From NCBI GenBank assembly GCA_002344895.1, contig DDUR01000072.1, positions 1-21,785 on the forward strand: DNA of 21,785 nt, read 5' to 3'. Numbering within the stretch: position 1 is the stretch's first letter; every line of letters starts with the position of its first letter. Of this stretch, positions 7,630 through 15,726 are shown one piece after another. The stretch is from Ignavibacteria bacterium UBA2333. Its GTDB lineage: Bacteria; Bacteroidota; Ignavibacteria; Kapaibacteriales; Kapaibacteriaceae. The notes under the pieces were generated by a model. The model was not told the DNA's origin. It worked only from the letters and a program-made list of their open reading frames with translations, and searched no databases. The translations under genes and the position numbers were made by a program.

Positions 7630-8804
7630 CGTCAGACATCATTGAGCGCGAACAGGCTGCGCTCTTTCAAACGTATCGACGCCTTCCCCTCGTGATTGAG
7701 CGAGCGGAGGGCGTTCGCATCACGACACAAGATGGTTCCGTCTATCTTGACTTTCTCGGCGGTATTGCGGTAAACGCCCTGGGCCATTCTCATCCACGTC
7801 TTGTTCAAGCTGTTGTAGATCAGGTGCATCGATACATGCACGTGTCGAACTTCTTCTATCAAGAGCCACAAGTCCAACTAGCAGAACGGCTCAAGAAGTT
7901 TTCCGGGTTTGATCGTGTCTTTTTTACAAACTCTGGTACAGAATCAACAGAAGCTGCGGTAAAACTTGCACGCAGATTTGGTTCGCAAACTGGACGTTAC
8001 GACGTTGTGGGTTTTACAGGTGGCTTCCACGGTAGAACCTATGCAGCCCTATCCGTGATGGATAAGCCGCTCTATAAGGAGGGAATGGGCCCCTTCTTGC
8101 CAAACACACTCGTGTTGCCATACAACGACGTTGATGCATTGGAGGCAAGAATTGATGACTCCACGTGTGCCGTGATGTTGGAGTGTATTCAAGGTGAAGG
8201 CGGTATTAGTTCGGCCAGTGATGAGTTTATTCAAGCAGTCCTCGAACTGAAACAGCGATACGGATTCCTCATTATTGCTGACGAGGTTCAAGCCGGCATT
8301 GGCCGAACTGGCGACTTCTTCTCGTATGAGAGGTACGGATTCAAACCTGATATTGTCACCATCGCCAAGTCTATGGGCGGTGGTCTACCTCTCGGAGCCG
8401 TGTTGGCTACAGAATCCGTAGCATCACTCTGGGACAAAGGAATGCATGGCACAACGTATGGCGGAAACGCTGTTGCCTGTGCTGCGGGAAATGTTGTGCT
8501 TGAAGAGCTTGAACATGGACTGCTTCAACATGTTCGTGAGGTTGGCGACTATCTTCACACACAACTTGTTGACGTTGCTGCTTCGGCACCAGACAAGATT
8601 CGCGAGATCCGTGGTAGGGGTCTCATGAAGGGAATCGTTGTTGATGGTGATGCTGCTCCGTACGTGACAGCTCTTCGCGAGCGGTTTGTTATCACAAACG
8701 TCACCGCAGGAAATGTTATTCGGCTTGTTCCTCCCTACGTGATTACAACGGCAGATGTGGATGAGTTTATTTCTGTTCTCACAGAAGTTATTCGTTCATT
8801 GTGA
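7626..8804 (+). CDS. argD: Class III PLP-dependent aminotransferase, acetylornithine aminotransferase-like
   Basis: A 392-residue fold-type I aminotransferase of normal ArgD length. Visible signatures are LDFLGGIAVNALGH near the N-terminus, TNSGTESTEAA (101-111) for cofactor phosphate binding, FHGRTYAALS, D219 of IIADEVQAGIGRTG for the pyridine nitrogen, and K248 in TIAKSMGGGLPLGA as the Schiff-base lysine. ArgD swaps the amino group between N-acetylornithine and glutamate semialdehyde in arginine synthesis, and often also serves the succinyl-diaminopimelate step. No other arginine or lysine gene is nearby, so the exact substrate is inferred. A related ornithine or GABA aminotransferase is possible. 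It starts inside the stop of the PD40/OmpA gene (ATGA) and its own stop overlaps the next start (GTGA), so translation is probably coupled on both sides. Confidence 0.88.
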   Translation: MTSDIIEREQAALFQTYRRLPLVIERAEGVRITTQDGSVYLDFLGGIAVNALGHSHPRLVQAVVDQVHRYMHVSNFFYQEPQVQLAERLKKFSGFDRVFFTNSGTESTEAAVKLARRFGSQTGRYDVVGFTGGFHGRTYAALSVMDKPLYKEGMGPFLPNTLVLPYNDVDALEARIDDSTCAVMLECIQGEGGISSASDEFIQAVLELKQRYGFLIIADEVQAGIGRTGDFFSYERYGFKPDIVTIAKSMGGGLPLGAVLATESVASLWDKGMHGTTYGGNAVACAAGNVVLEELEHGLLQHVREVGDYLHTQLVDVAASAPDKIREIRGRGLMKGIVVDGDAAPYVTALRERFVITNVTAGNVIRLVPPYVITTADVDEFISVLTEVIRSL

Positions 8805-9370
8805 GCCCCCTTCGCCCCCTCATCGAACACGTACGTCCTGAGGACTATGGAATCGGTATGCCCGGAGATCGGGTCGTACTTGCCGCCTATGACGATCGAT
8901 GGCCACAACTCTATACGGCAGTGGAGCAGTATCTACTGTCTTTGTTGCCAATTGTAAAAATGTATCATGTTGGCAGTACATCGATACCAAATATGCCAGC
9001 TAAACCAATACTCGACATTGTAGCAACGGCGACGAACCTTCATGAAGTTGAGGATATGCGTCCAGCATTGGAGACGTTAGGTGGAGAATGGCGAGGTGAG
9101 TTTGGAATCGTCGGCCGTCGCTACGTACCGTTCTCCTCTGATGGTCTCAGTATGATACATCTGCATCTCTACGGAGCAGATCACGCTGATCCTGATCGGA
9201 TGGTGCAGTTTCGAGACTGGATGCGAACACATGATGATGATGCTGCAGCATACGCAGAATTAAAGCAGGCATGTGCAACAAGGTTCGGTTTTGATCGGCT
9301 GGCCTATACCGAAGCTAAGGGACCATTTATCGCGTCGATTTTTACGAAGATAGAAGGCCAACGTGGCTGA
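8801..9370 (+). CDS. GrpB family protein (UPF0157), nucleotidyltransferase fold
   Basis: A 189-residue GrpB-family protein, a group with a nucleotidyltransferase-like fold and no settled role. The defining block HVGSTSIPNMPAKPILDI (56-73) is intact, including the G-S pair and D72. The family lead-in YDDRWPQLY, a histidine-rich stretch IHLHLYGADH and the usual FRDWMRTH region are also present. The start is the GTG at 8801, which overlaps the aminotransferase stop by four bases; no better downstream start precedes the conserved part. The first 25 residues are longer than in many family members. Its end overlaps the methyltransferase start by eight bases, so it is probably co-translated with it. 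Nothing in the context fixes a function. Confidence 0.88.
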   Translation: MSPLRPLIEHVRPEDYGIGMPGDRVVLAAYDDRWPQLYTAVEQYLLSLLPIVKMYHVGSTSIPNMPAKPILDIVATATNLHEVEDMRPALETLGGEWRGEFGIVGRRYVPFSSDGLSMIHLHLYGADHADPDRMVQFRDWMRTHDDDAAAYAELKQACATRFGFDRLAYTEAKGPFIASIFTKIEGQRG

Positions 9371-10520
9371 GACCATCCTTTGTACGTGCGCACGAGCAAT
9401 CCCTGAGATTCTCGCGCGAGAACTAGAAGCACTCGGATTCCCGATTGTTGCAATCCATGCCGCAGGTGTTGAGACTCGAGGAACGTTTGAGGACTGTCTC
9501 GTTCTGAATCTGCGACTTCGTACAGCTCACAGAGTGTTGTACCGCTTGGGATCATGGAGAGTACGCACACCCGACGACATGTATGAAGCAGTACGGAACC
9601 TACCGTGGGAAGATTGGATTGATGCCGACGGTTACGTCTGCGTTGTTGGTAGTATCAAAACGTCATCCATTGATAACTCGCAGTATGCTCACCAACGCTG
9701 CAAGGACGGAATTGTAGATCGTATTAGGGGGCGAAAGGGGCGTCGCCCAGACGCCGGTCCTGACACGACACAAACCGTTGTATTTCTGTTCTGGCAGAAT
9801 GATGACTGTATGGTCTATATCGACACGTCGGGTACGCCACTCTCTGAGCGCGGATATCGCCTTCAACCTGGGCGAGCGCCGTTACGCGAGACCCTGGCAG
9901 CAGCCATTGTCCTCTCCACACGCTGGTCCCCTGGTGAAGCCTTCGTAAATCCGATGTGTGGAAGTGGCACTCTCGCAATAGAGGCCGGTCTCATTGCTCA
10001 GAACATTGCACCAAGTGTAGATCGGGACAACTTCGGCTTTATGCATGTGTTGCCGTACGATGATGGCAGGTGGCAGGACCTTGTCGAAGAGGCGAGATCA
10101 GAGGAACACACAGATCCAGTATCAACCATCATTGCTACAGACAGAGACAATAGAGCGATTGATGCAACGCGTGCCAATGCTCGTCGAGCTGGTGTAGTAC
10201 TGGAAACGCGAACATGTGACTTCCGTGGCACGCGCATTCCTGATCCTCCTGGTGTTGTTGTGCTCAACCCCGAATACGGATTACGACTCGGTGATACGAC
10301 GGTGCTGCGCGGTGTGTATAAGGAAATTGGTGACTTCTTCAAACAATCTTGCCTGGGATACACTGGTTACGTCTTTACCGGTAATCTCGAACTCGCAAAA
10401 CACATTGGTCTACGTTCGTCACGCCGAATTCCGTTTTGGACAGCAGATATTGAAAGCAGACTCGTAGAGTTCGAGTTGTATGAAGGAACACGGAAACAAC
10501 GATCTGGTGATGATGTGTGA
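9363..10520 (+). CDS. THUMP-domain class I SAM-dependent RNA methyltransferase, RlmL/YpsC type
   Basis: A 385-residue protein with the RlmL-N/YpsC layout: an N-terminal ferredoxin-like plus THUMP region (about 1-155), then a Rossmann methyltransferase. Motif I is NPMCGSGTLAIEAG (196-209) and the SAM ribose-binding acid is probably D260 of IIATDRD. Relatives make m2G in 23S rRNA (E. coli RlmL makes m2G2445), so rRNA base methylation is the likely role. The catalytic motif IV, usually N-P-P-Y-G, reads N302-P-E-Y-G here, with the second proline replaced by glutamate. The rest of the loop (LRLG) is normal and the fold looks intact. The GTG start at 9363 overlaps the GrpB-family gene by eight bases and gives MAETILCTCARAIPEILARE, a good family N-terminus. 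This is the last gene of the run that starts at polA. Confidence 0.85.
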   Translation: MAETILCTCARAIPEILARELEALGFPIVAIHAAGVETRGTFEDCLVLNLRLRTAHRVLYRLGSWRVRTPDDMYEAVRNLPWEDWIDADGYVCVVGSIKTSSIDNSQYAHQRCKDGIVDRIRGRKGRRPDAGPDTTQTVVFLFWQNDDCMVYIDTSGTPLSERGYRLQPGRAPLRETLAAAIVLSTRWSPGEAFVNPMCGSGTLAIEAGLIAQNIAPSVDRDNFGFMHVLPYDDGRWQDLVEEARSEEHTDPVSTIIATDRDNRAIDATRANARRAGVVLETRTCDFRGTRIPDPPGVVVLNPEYGLRLGDTTVLRGVYKEIGDFFKQSCLGYTGYVFTGNLELAKHIGLRSSRRIPFWTADIESRLVEFELYEGTRKQRSGDDV

Positions 10521-10523
10521 CCG

Positions 10524-10568
10524 AGGTTCACTCAAACCAATCATCACAAACTGGTATTGGGCGAACCT
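10524..10568. terminator. Candidate weak two-way terminator between convergent genes
   Basis: The 63 bases between two convergent stop codons hold a nested inverted repeat. The outer arms are AGGTTC (10524-10529) and GAACCT (10563-10568); the inner arms are CCAAT (10537-10541) and ATTGG (10556-10560). The stem has an asymmetric internal loop and there is no clear T-run on either side, so this is a weak candidate. Confidence 0.3.
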
Positions 10569-10583
10569 TACAAGAACATGCTG

Positions 10584-13500
10584 TTATTTATGAAGATGGT
10601 GAATCATTCTCGTTCCTGCATTGTCAAGAACGACGAATAAGGTTGCGGGCATACTGTGCCGATCCACACGAACAAACGACGTACATTCACCCGTAAATAC
10701 CGTACGTCCGAGAACATCAATCAAACGATACTGCGTTATTGATGCACCACCGCGGATCTCAATAATGATTTCGTCGACACTGTAAACAGCTTGTGAGGAA
10801 ACCTCGTCAAACAAACGAATTGGGCGTAACAAAGACGCGCAACCTATACGTGCAATGATGCCTGTTGCTGAATCTTCTTCGGCGCAGTCGACATTCGGTG
10901 TGATACGGGCGATAACATCGAACGACTGTGAAAGATCCAGGAAGAGTTGGCCACGCACCTGCAGAGTCTGTCCAGAAGTTGTAGCTAGAACAGGTATAGG
11001 TACTGTATAGGCAGGGTCAATTCGTAAGCTTGCTGATGATGACGTGATCGTTACAGTTGCTGGAATGTCTACGTCGACAGATTGTATCGTAATCGGAATA
11101 TCGAATGGCATGGTATGGTCTGCTTCAAAACTTGGAACAGACACTGAAAGTTGCTGGCGATCATAACCCTGCACCGTGATGACAAAGGTGCCAGAACACT
11201 CTGTGCCATTACCGACACTACCTTCAACAACCGTACGGCCAGCGACAGGAATCGAAACGATGCCACCAGATACCGAGCCAGTTCCGGCCGTGATGTTCGG
11301 AGTTCCATACGAGGACATGTCAAAACGAGCAACTGACCCATTACATGCTGCCGTGTCAATTGTGACATGCTCTCCACGCTGCACGGCCGTTATGCGTATC
11401 GTATCGAACTGCTGACAGGGTGCCGGTGTTGCGGCCACGAGTACGGTGTCCCATTGAACATTTATCAGCGACGATAACGTTGTACCCGATAAGTCCGACC
11501 ACGTAACTGGACCATTTGACAGTGCTCGAAGACCAATATCTGATCCAACACAAACCGTCGTATCATTCATCGCCGTCAGAAAACGGTCGATAACGTTAAC
11601 AACAACAGTATCCGTAATTGTGCATCCAGTTTGTGTTGTCGCCGTGATAATATAGGACGTGGCCGTATCGGGAAAAACACGAGGCGTGTTTCCGGGACTA
11701 CCGGTGATCGAAATCGAGAGTGTATGATCATCTGTAATGAAGAGAACGACACTCTCGCCAGAACAGATGGTAGTATCTCGTAGCACCATGATCTGAGGGC
11801 GGGCTACAACAGCAACGGAAACAGAGATAGTATCGGAACAGGTCCCATCGGATACAACGGCATAATACCGCGTTGTTGTCCTTGGTTGAACAGTACGAAC
11901 GTGTCCTGTAAACGTACTATCATCAAGCCACCGGCATGTTGTGCCCCCTTCGGCAACCAAGGTTGCCGAGCCCCCTTCACAGATTGTCGTGTCATTTGAA
12001 AAACGCCCAACGAGTTCGCCGAGCGATACGTTGACGGTGTCGGTCATTACACAACCTTCTACATTCCATCCGTAAAGAACATACGTCATCGGTTGTGTAA
12101 TGCCGCTTACCACGGGCGAGTTAGATGTTGAGTCACTTAAGAACGTTGCTGGCGACCATCGATACTGCGATGCACCACGCGCTTGTAGTCGTGTTGTTCC
12201 ACCAAGGCAAACAATACGGTCAGGCCCTGCGTTGACAGACGGCATTGGATGAATCGTCACCGTATCATAAGCCGTGTAACTGCCATTGGTGTTCGTTACA
12301 AGAACACTGATGATGTAGGTACCAGGAGAGTCAAAACACACGGTATCTGGCGGTGTAAGTCCAGACACGACGGATGGAACACCACCCGGGAAACGCCATG
12401 TAGCGCGAAGAGCATCCATACTCACACTTCCGGTAACACGAACACAGGAGCCTGCACACGTGTCATGACTCTGTATTGATGCACGCGGAATCTGGCAGAA
12501 CTCAGCTTTATACGATTTTAGGAATGTAGCTTCGTTACATGAGGGTAATCCATTACGAATTGTTGTAACAGACGGCGCAAGTACGGCTCTACTGACGTAG
12601 TTCGGTGTTCCTGAAATGGCATCAGGGTCAACAATTCGACCTAAGCCCTCGGGATGAGCATGCAGAATGGAACCGTCGGGTCCTAACTGCAGCATACCTG
12701 GCCACGTAAGTGGCCGAGACGTTGCACCTACAAAGGACAGAGACGCTGAAAACTCAGCATTGTCACGGACGTTCGTAGCCAGCCGGACAATGGCGGCCTC
12801 GTTTTCAACACGTGATCCTGCACATGCAACGTAGAGAGACTCTCCGGACATCGAGAATGAGAGCCCGTATGGTGCAAAGAGTCTGGTAAAGGGGCCAATG
12901 GGGCTAAGCGATGCAATTGTTGGACCGCGAAGTTCACCCGTTGATTTGTTGAAGGAATAGAGAAAGACCGATGACTGAGCAACGTCAACAACGGCAAGGA
13001 ATCTGCCATCAGGTGAAAACTTAACGGCTCCAGCGGGTGCTACGGGATAGGTCAAGGGCGTTCGCAGGACAGTCGGCTCTAGGCCGCTGGCAGTGATCTT
13101 GCGCAAAACAATATCGGACTGACTGTATTGCGTGGTTACCATCGCAATCCAAATGTCCTTGTTGTTCTCAGCAAAGGTTGCAGCTATTCGTTCCGAGCCC
13201 GAGTCTGACGCCATGATCGACGATGCTCCTGGCATTGTCATCGGAATATCGCGCTGCAAGAACTCGCATCGGCCGTCTGGACGCAGGCGGACGTGATTTG
13301 CGGCATAGGCAAAGGGGCGTCCGTCTCCGAGATCGTCCGTGAGATCTGGCGCAACTATGAACCACAAACGGCTTGAGTCGCCTGGGTCGCCAACAATTAT
13401 GCCTGCCTGGGCAGAACTTGTTCCACCGGTCAGGTCAATGTCGCCCGCAACGCGAGAACCATCGGTGTTAAATGCCATATTCCCACTGGCGTACATGATT

Positions 13501-13718
13501 AGGTCGCCCGTGCATGCATTAGCATACACAGCAGAACCTTCGCGAGAGAAGAAGTTCTGTGTTGGAGCGATCATTCGCGGACCACCGATCGACATTCCAT
13601 CGGTTGTCACAAATGTGAGGCGCACATCCGATCCCAATACCCACGTTGCATACTCCCGCTGTGCCTGCGCGGAGACAGCTACCAAAAGCATCACCAGGAG
13701 AATACAAACCCTTTTCAC
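10584..13718 (-). CDS. Large secreted PKD/Ig-repeat protein with T9SS-type C-terminal tail
   Basis: A 1044-residue exported protein. The signal peptide is clear (MKRVCILLVMLLVAVSAQAQ, first codon GTG). The mature N-terminus, ATWVLGSDVRLTF, resembles the opening of Bacteroidota propeller-plus-PKD proteins. Residues about 25-390 look like a beta-propeller (FSPDGRFLAVVD at 234-245, SMSGESLYVACAG). A PKD domain follows (about 415-490, with FDSPGTYIISVLVTN), then four Ig/PKD-like repeats, each with a D-x-x-[IV]-C-x-G core: NAGPDRIVCLGG, NDTTICEGG, RDTTICSGE and NDTTVCVGS. The end (about 980-1044) has ITQYRLIDVLGRTVF, the type A sorting-domain pattern, but lacks the usual PNP lead-in. It is probably a cell-surface or secreted T9SS cargo of unknown ligand. 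The start at 13718 is chosen over an upstream in-frame GTG at 13733 because it has a GGAG site and gives an ideal signal peptide. It is convergent with the methyltransferase and divergent from thrS. Confidence 0.85.
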   Translation of the reverse strand: MKRVCILLVMLLVAVSAQAQREYATWVLGSDVRLTFVTTDGMSIGGPRMIAPTQNFFSREGSAVYANACTGDLIMYASGNMAFNTDGSRVAGDIDLTGGTSSAQAGIIVGDPGDSSRLWFIVAPDLTDDLGDGRPFAYAANHVRLRPDGRCEFLQRDIPMTMPGASSIMASDSGSERIAATFAENNKDIWIAMVTTQYSQSDIVLRKITASGLEPTVLRTPLTYPVAPAGAVKFSPDGRFLAVVDVAQSSVFLYSFNKSTGELRGPTIASLSPIGPFTRLFAPYGLSFSMSGESLYVACAGSRVENEAAIVRLATNVRDNAEFSASLSFVGATSRPLTWPGMLQLGPDGSILHAHPEGLGRIVDPDAISGTPNYVSRAVLAPSVTTIRNGLPSCNEATFLKSYKAEFCQIPRASIQSHDTCAGSCVRVTGSVSMDALRATWRFPGGVPSVVSGLTPPDTVCFDSPGTYIISVLVTNTNGSYTAYDTVTIHPMPSVNAGPDRIVCLGGTTRLQARGASQYRWSPATFLSDSTSNSPVVSGITQPMTYVLYGWNVEGCVMTDTVNVSLGELVGRFSNDTTICEGGSATLVAEGGTTCRWLDDSTFTGHVRTVQPRTTTRYYAVVSDGTCSDTISVSVAVVARPQIMVLRDTTICSGESVVLFITDDHTLSISITGSPGNTPRVFPDTATSYIITATTQTGCTITDTVVVNVIDRFLTAMNDTTVCVGSDIGLRALSNGPVTWSDLSGTTLSSLINVQWDTVLVAATPAPCQQFDTIRITAVQRGEHVTIDTAACNGSVARFDMSSYGTPNITAGTGSVSGGIVSIPVAGRTVVEGSVGNGTECSGTFVITVQGYDRQQLSVSVPSFEADHTMPFDIPITIQSVDVDIPATVTITSSSASLRIDPAYTVPIPVLATTSGQTLQVRGQLFLDLSQSFDVIARITPNVDCAEEDSATGIIARIGCASLLRPIRLFDEVSSQAVYSVDEIIIEIRGGASITQYRLIDVLGRTVFTGECTSFVRVDRHSMPATLFVVLDNAGTRMIHHLHK

Positions 13719-13723
13719 GTCTA

Positions 13724-13727
13724 CTCC
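13724..13727 (-). promoter_or_regulatory. Ribosome binding site fixing the GTG start of the PKD protein
   Basis: On the minus strand GGAG lies five bases before the GTG at 13718 (GGAG-TAGAC-GTG). It overlaps codons that would be used from the alternative GTG at 13733, and so supports the shorter start. Confidence 0.5.
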
Positions 13728-13779
13728 AACCACAATTGCAAAAGGAAGTTACGCAGCCCGCAGTTAACCTCTCGGTCAG

Positions 13780-13787
13780 TAACTTTG
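13780..13787 (+). promoter_or_regulatory. Perfect TAnnTTTG promoter box immediately before thrS
   Basis: TAACTTTG matches the Bacteroidota -7 consensus exactly and ends five bases before the thrS ATG. Transcription would begin about two bases before the start codon, giving a leaderless message. This agrees with the absence of any Shine-Dalgarno site there. No -33 TTTG is seen at the expected distance. On the other strand, TAACTTCC (13751 to 13744) is a poorer box that could serve the divergent PKD gene. Confidence 0.45.
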
Positions 13788-13792
13788 CCCCT

Positions 13793-15718
13793 ATGAATAT
13801 CACGCTGCCAAATGGCGATGTACGCGTCTTTCCAGAAGGAACGACGGGGATGGAGATTGCGAAGAGTATCTCCGAAGGACTGGCACGAGTTGCCATGGGA
13901 ATCTATGTTAACGACACTCCGTACGACCTGTCCCGACCAATACTGGGTGACGCGGCAGTACGGATTGTGACGTTTGACAACGATGAGGGGCGGGAAATCT
14001 TCTGGCACTCGTCTGCCCACCTTCTCGCAGAAGCTCTGGAGTCGCTCTACCCGGGTGTAAAGTTCGGGATTGGTCCGCCAATTGAGAATGGCTTCTATTA
14101 CGACGTTGACCTGCCCGGCGAGACAAAACTCAGTGTTGAAGATCTGCCGAAGATTGAAGCAAAGATGGCAGAGCTTGCAAAGCGTGATGTCCCATACGAG
14201 CGTATTGAAATTTCGTGGGAAGATGCTGTTGCATACTTCCGTGAAAAGGGTGACGAGTACAAACTTGAGCTACTTGATGGTCTTAAGGGACAGGACGTGA
14301 CGTTCTACCGTCAGGGTAACTTCACGGATCTTTGTCGCGGAACCCACGTTCCATCAACGGGTGCTCTCAAGTTCCCTAAACTTCTTTCTGTTGCCGGTGC
14401 GTATTGGCGCGGAGACGAGAAGCGTAAGATGCTCACACGTATTTACGGCATATCCTTTCCCAAAAAACAAATGCTTGAGGACTTCCTTAAGCAGCGGGAA
14501 GAGGCGGAAAAGCGTGATCACCGCAAGCTTGGTAAGGAACTTGAGCTGTTTATGATATCGCAGAATATCGGCGGAGGACTGCCGGTATGGTTACCAAATG
14601 GAACAATTGTCCGTCGGCGGCTTGAAGACTTCATCAAGGAAGAACTTGTAAAGCGCGGATATGTTGAGGTGATGACACCGCATATCGGCAACCTTAACCT
14701 CTACCGTACATCGGGTCATTATCCATACTACGCTGAGTCACAGTTTGCTCCAATTACCGTTGAGGATGAAGAGTATCTCCTCAAACCGATGAACTGTCCT
14801 CACCACCATCAGATTTATTCCAGCAAACCACGATCATATCGTGATTTGCCGGTACGTCTGGCTGAGTTTGGCACAGTGTATCGGTATGAACAATCGGGTG
14901 AATTAAATGGACTCAGTCGTGTTCGTGGATTTACGCAGGATGATGCGCACATCTACTGCACACATGACCAGTTAAAGGCCGAGCTCACAAATGCCATTGA
15001 GCTCACACAGCTTGTGTTTACGACGTTCGGCATGGAAGTGAAAACACGGTTGTCGATTCGTGACCCGAAGACTCCCGAAAAGTATGCAGGCGATCCTGCG
15101 ATGTGGGATCAGGCAGAGCGCGAGATTCGTGAAGTAGCCGATGCGATGGGACTTGACTACTTTATTGGTGAAGGGGAAGCAGCGTTCTACGGACCGAAGT
15201 TTGACTTTATCGTTCGCGATGCGATTGGACGTAAATGGCAGCTCGGAACGGTTCAAGTTGACTATGTGATGCCCGAGCGTTTCCAGCTTGACTATGTTGG
15301 TGCTGATAATCAGAAGCACCGACCCGTCATCATTCACCGTGCTCCGTTCGGATCAATGGAGCGGTTTATCAGTATTCTCATTGAGCATTATGCGGGCAAC
15401 TTTCCATTCTGGCTTGCTCCAGTTCAATTGAATGTTTTGCCAATTGCTGATGCCCATCAATCGTTTGCCGAAGATGTTGCCGCTGAACTCCGGGCTCGTG
15501 GAATTCGTGTGAACATTGATCTTCGGAATGAGAAGATTAACCGCAAGATTGCCGAGAGTGAGCAGAAAAAGGTTCCTTTCGCGCTTGTGATCGGTTCGAA
15601 GGAAATTGAGGCCGATTCCGCTGCAGTGCGTCAGCACGGTAAGGGTGATCTCGGTCTTATGAAGGTTGCTGATGTCTTTGCGATGGCTCAGAGACTAAAC
15701 GTGCCTGGAGCAGAGTAA
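13793..15718 (+). CDS. thrS: Threonyl-tRNA synthetase
   Basis: A 641-residue class II synthetase of standard length that charges tRNA-Thr. It has an N-terminal TGS domain (1 to about 61). The editing domain shows HSSAH (H72, H76) and C181/H185 in DLCRGTH, the four residues that clear Ser-tRNA-Thr. The catalytic core (about 243-535) has zinc ligands C335 (MNCPHH), H386 (DDAHIY) and H515 (IIHRAPFGSMER). Motif 2 is FGTVYRYEQSGELNGLSRVRGFTQDDAHI. The anticodon-binding domain forms the C-terminal 100 or so residues. The frame is open back to 13646, but a longer start would overlap the divergent gene. The ATG at 13793 gives the family N-terminus and sits just after a promoter box. The usual partner infC does not follow; an MscS-type channel gene starts eight bases downstream instead. 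Confidence 0.98.
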   Translation: MNITLPNGDVRVFPEGTTGMEIAKSISEGLARVAMGIYVNDTPYDLSRPILGDAAVRIVTFDNDEGREIFWHSSAHLLAEALESLYPGVKFGIGPPIENGFYYDVDLPGETKLSVEDLPKIEAKMAELAKRDVPYERIEISWEDAVAYFREKGDEYKLELLDGLKGQDVTFYRQGNFTDLCRGTHVPSTGALKFPKLLSVAGAYWRGDEKRKMLTRIYGISFPKKQMLEDFLKQREEAEKRDHRKLGKELELFMISQNIGGGLPVWLPNGTIVRRRLEDFIKEELVKRGYVEVMTPHIGNLNLYRTSGHYPYYAESQFAPITVEDEEYLLKPMNCPHHHQIYSSKPRSYRDLPVRLAEFGTVYRYEQSGELNGLSRVRGFTQDDAHIYCTHDQLKAELTNAIELTQLVFTTFGMEVKTRLSIRDPKTPEKYAGDPAMWDQAEREIREVADAMGLDYFIGEGEAAFYGPKFDFIVRDAIGRKWQLGTVQVDYVMPERFQLDYVGADNQKHRPVIIHRAPFGSMERFISILIEHYAGNFPFWLAPVQLNVLPIADAHQSFAEDVAAELRARGIRVNIDLRNEKINRKIAESEQKKVPFALVIGSKEIEADSAAVRQHGKGDLGLMKVADVFAMAQRLNVPGAE

Positions 15719-15726
15719 GGACGCCC

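Noticed and set aside
13646..13792. A longer thrS protein starting up to 49 codons upstream
   Set aside because: It would overlap the signal peptide and ribosome site of the divergent PKD gene, and the extra residues match nothing in ThrS, whose normal length is met from 13793.
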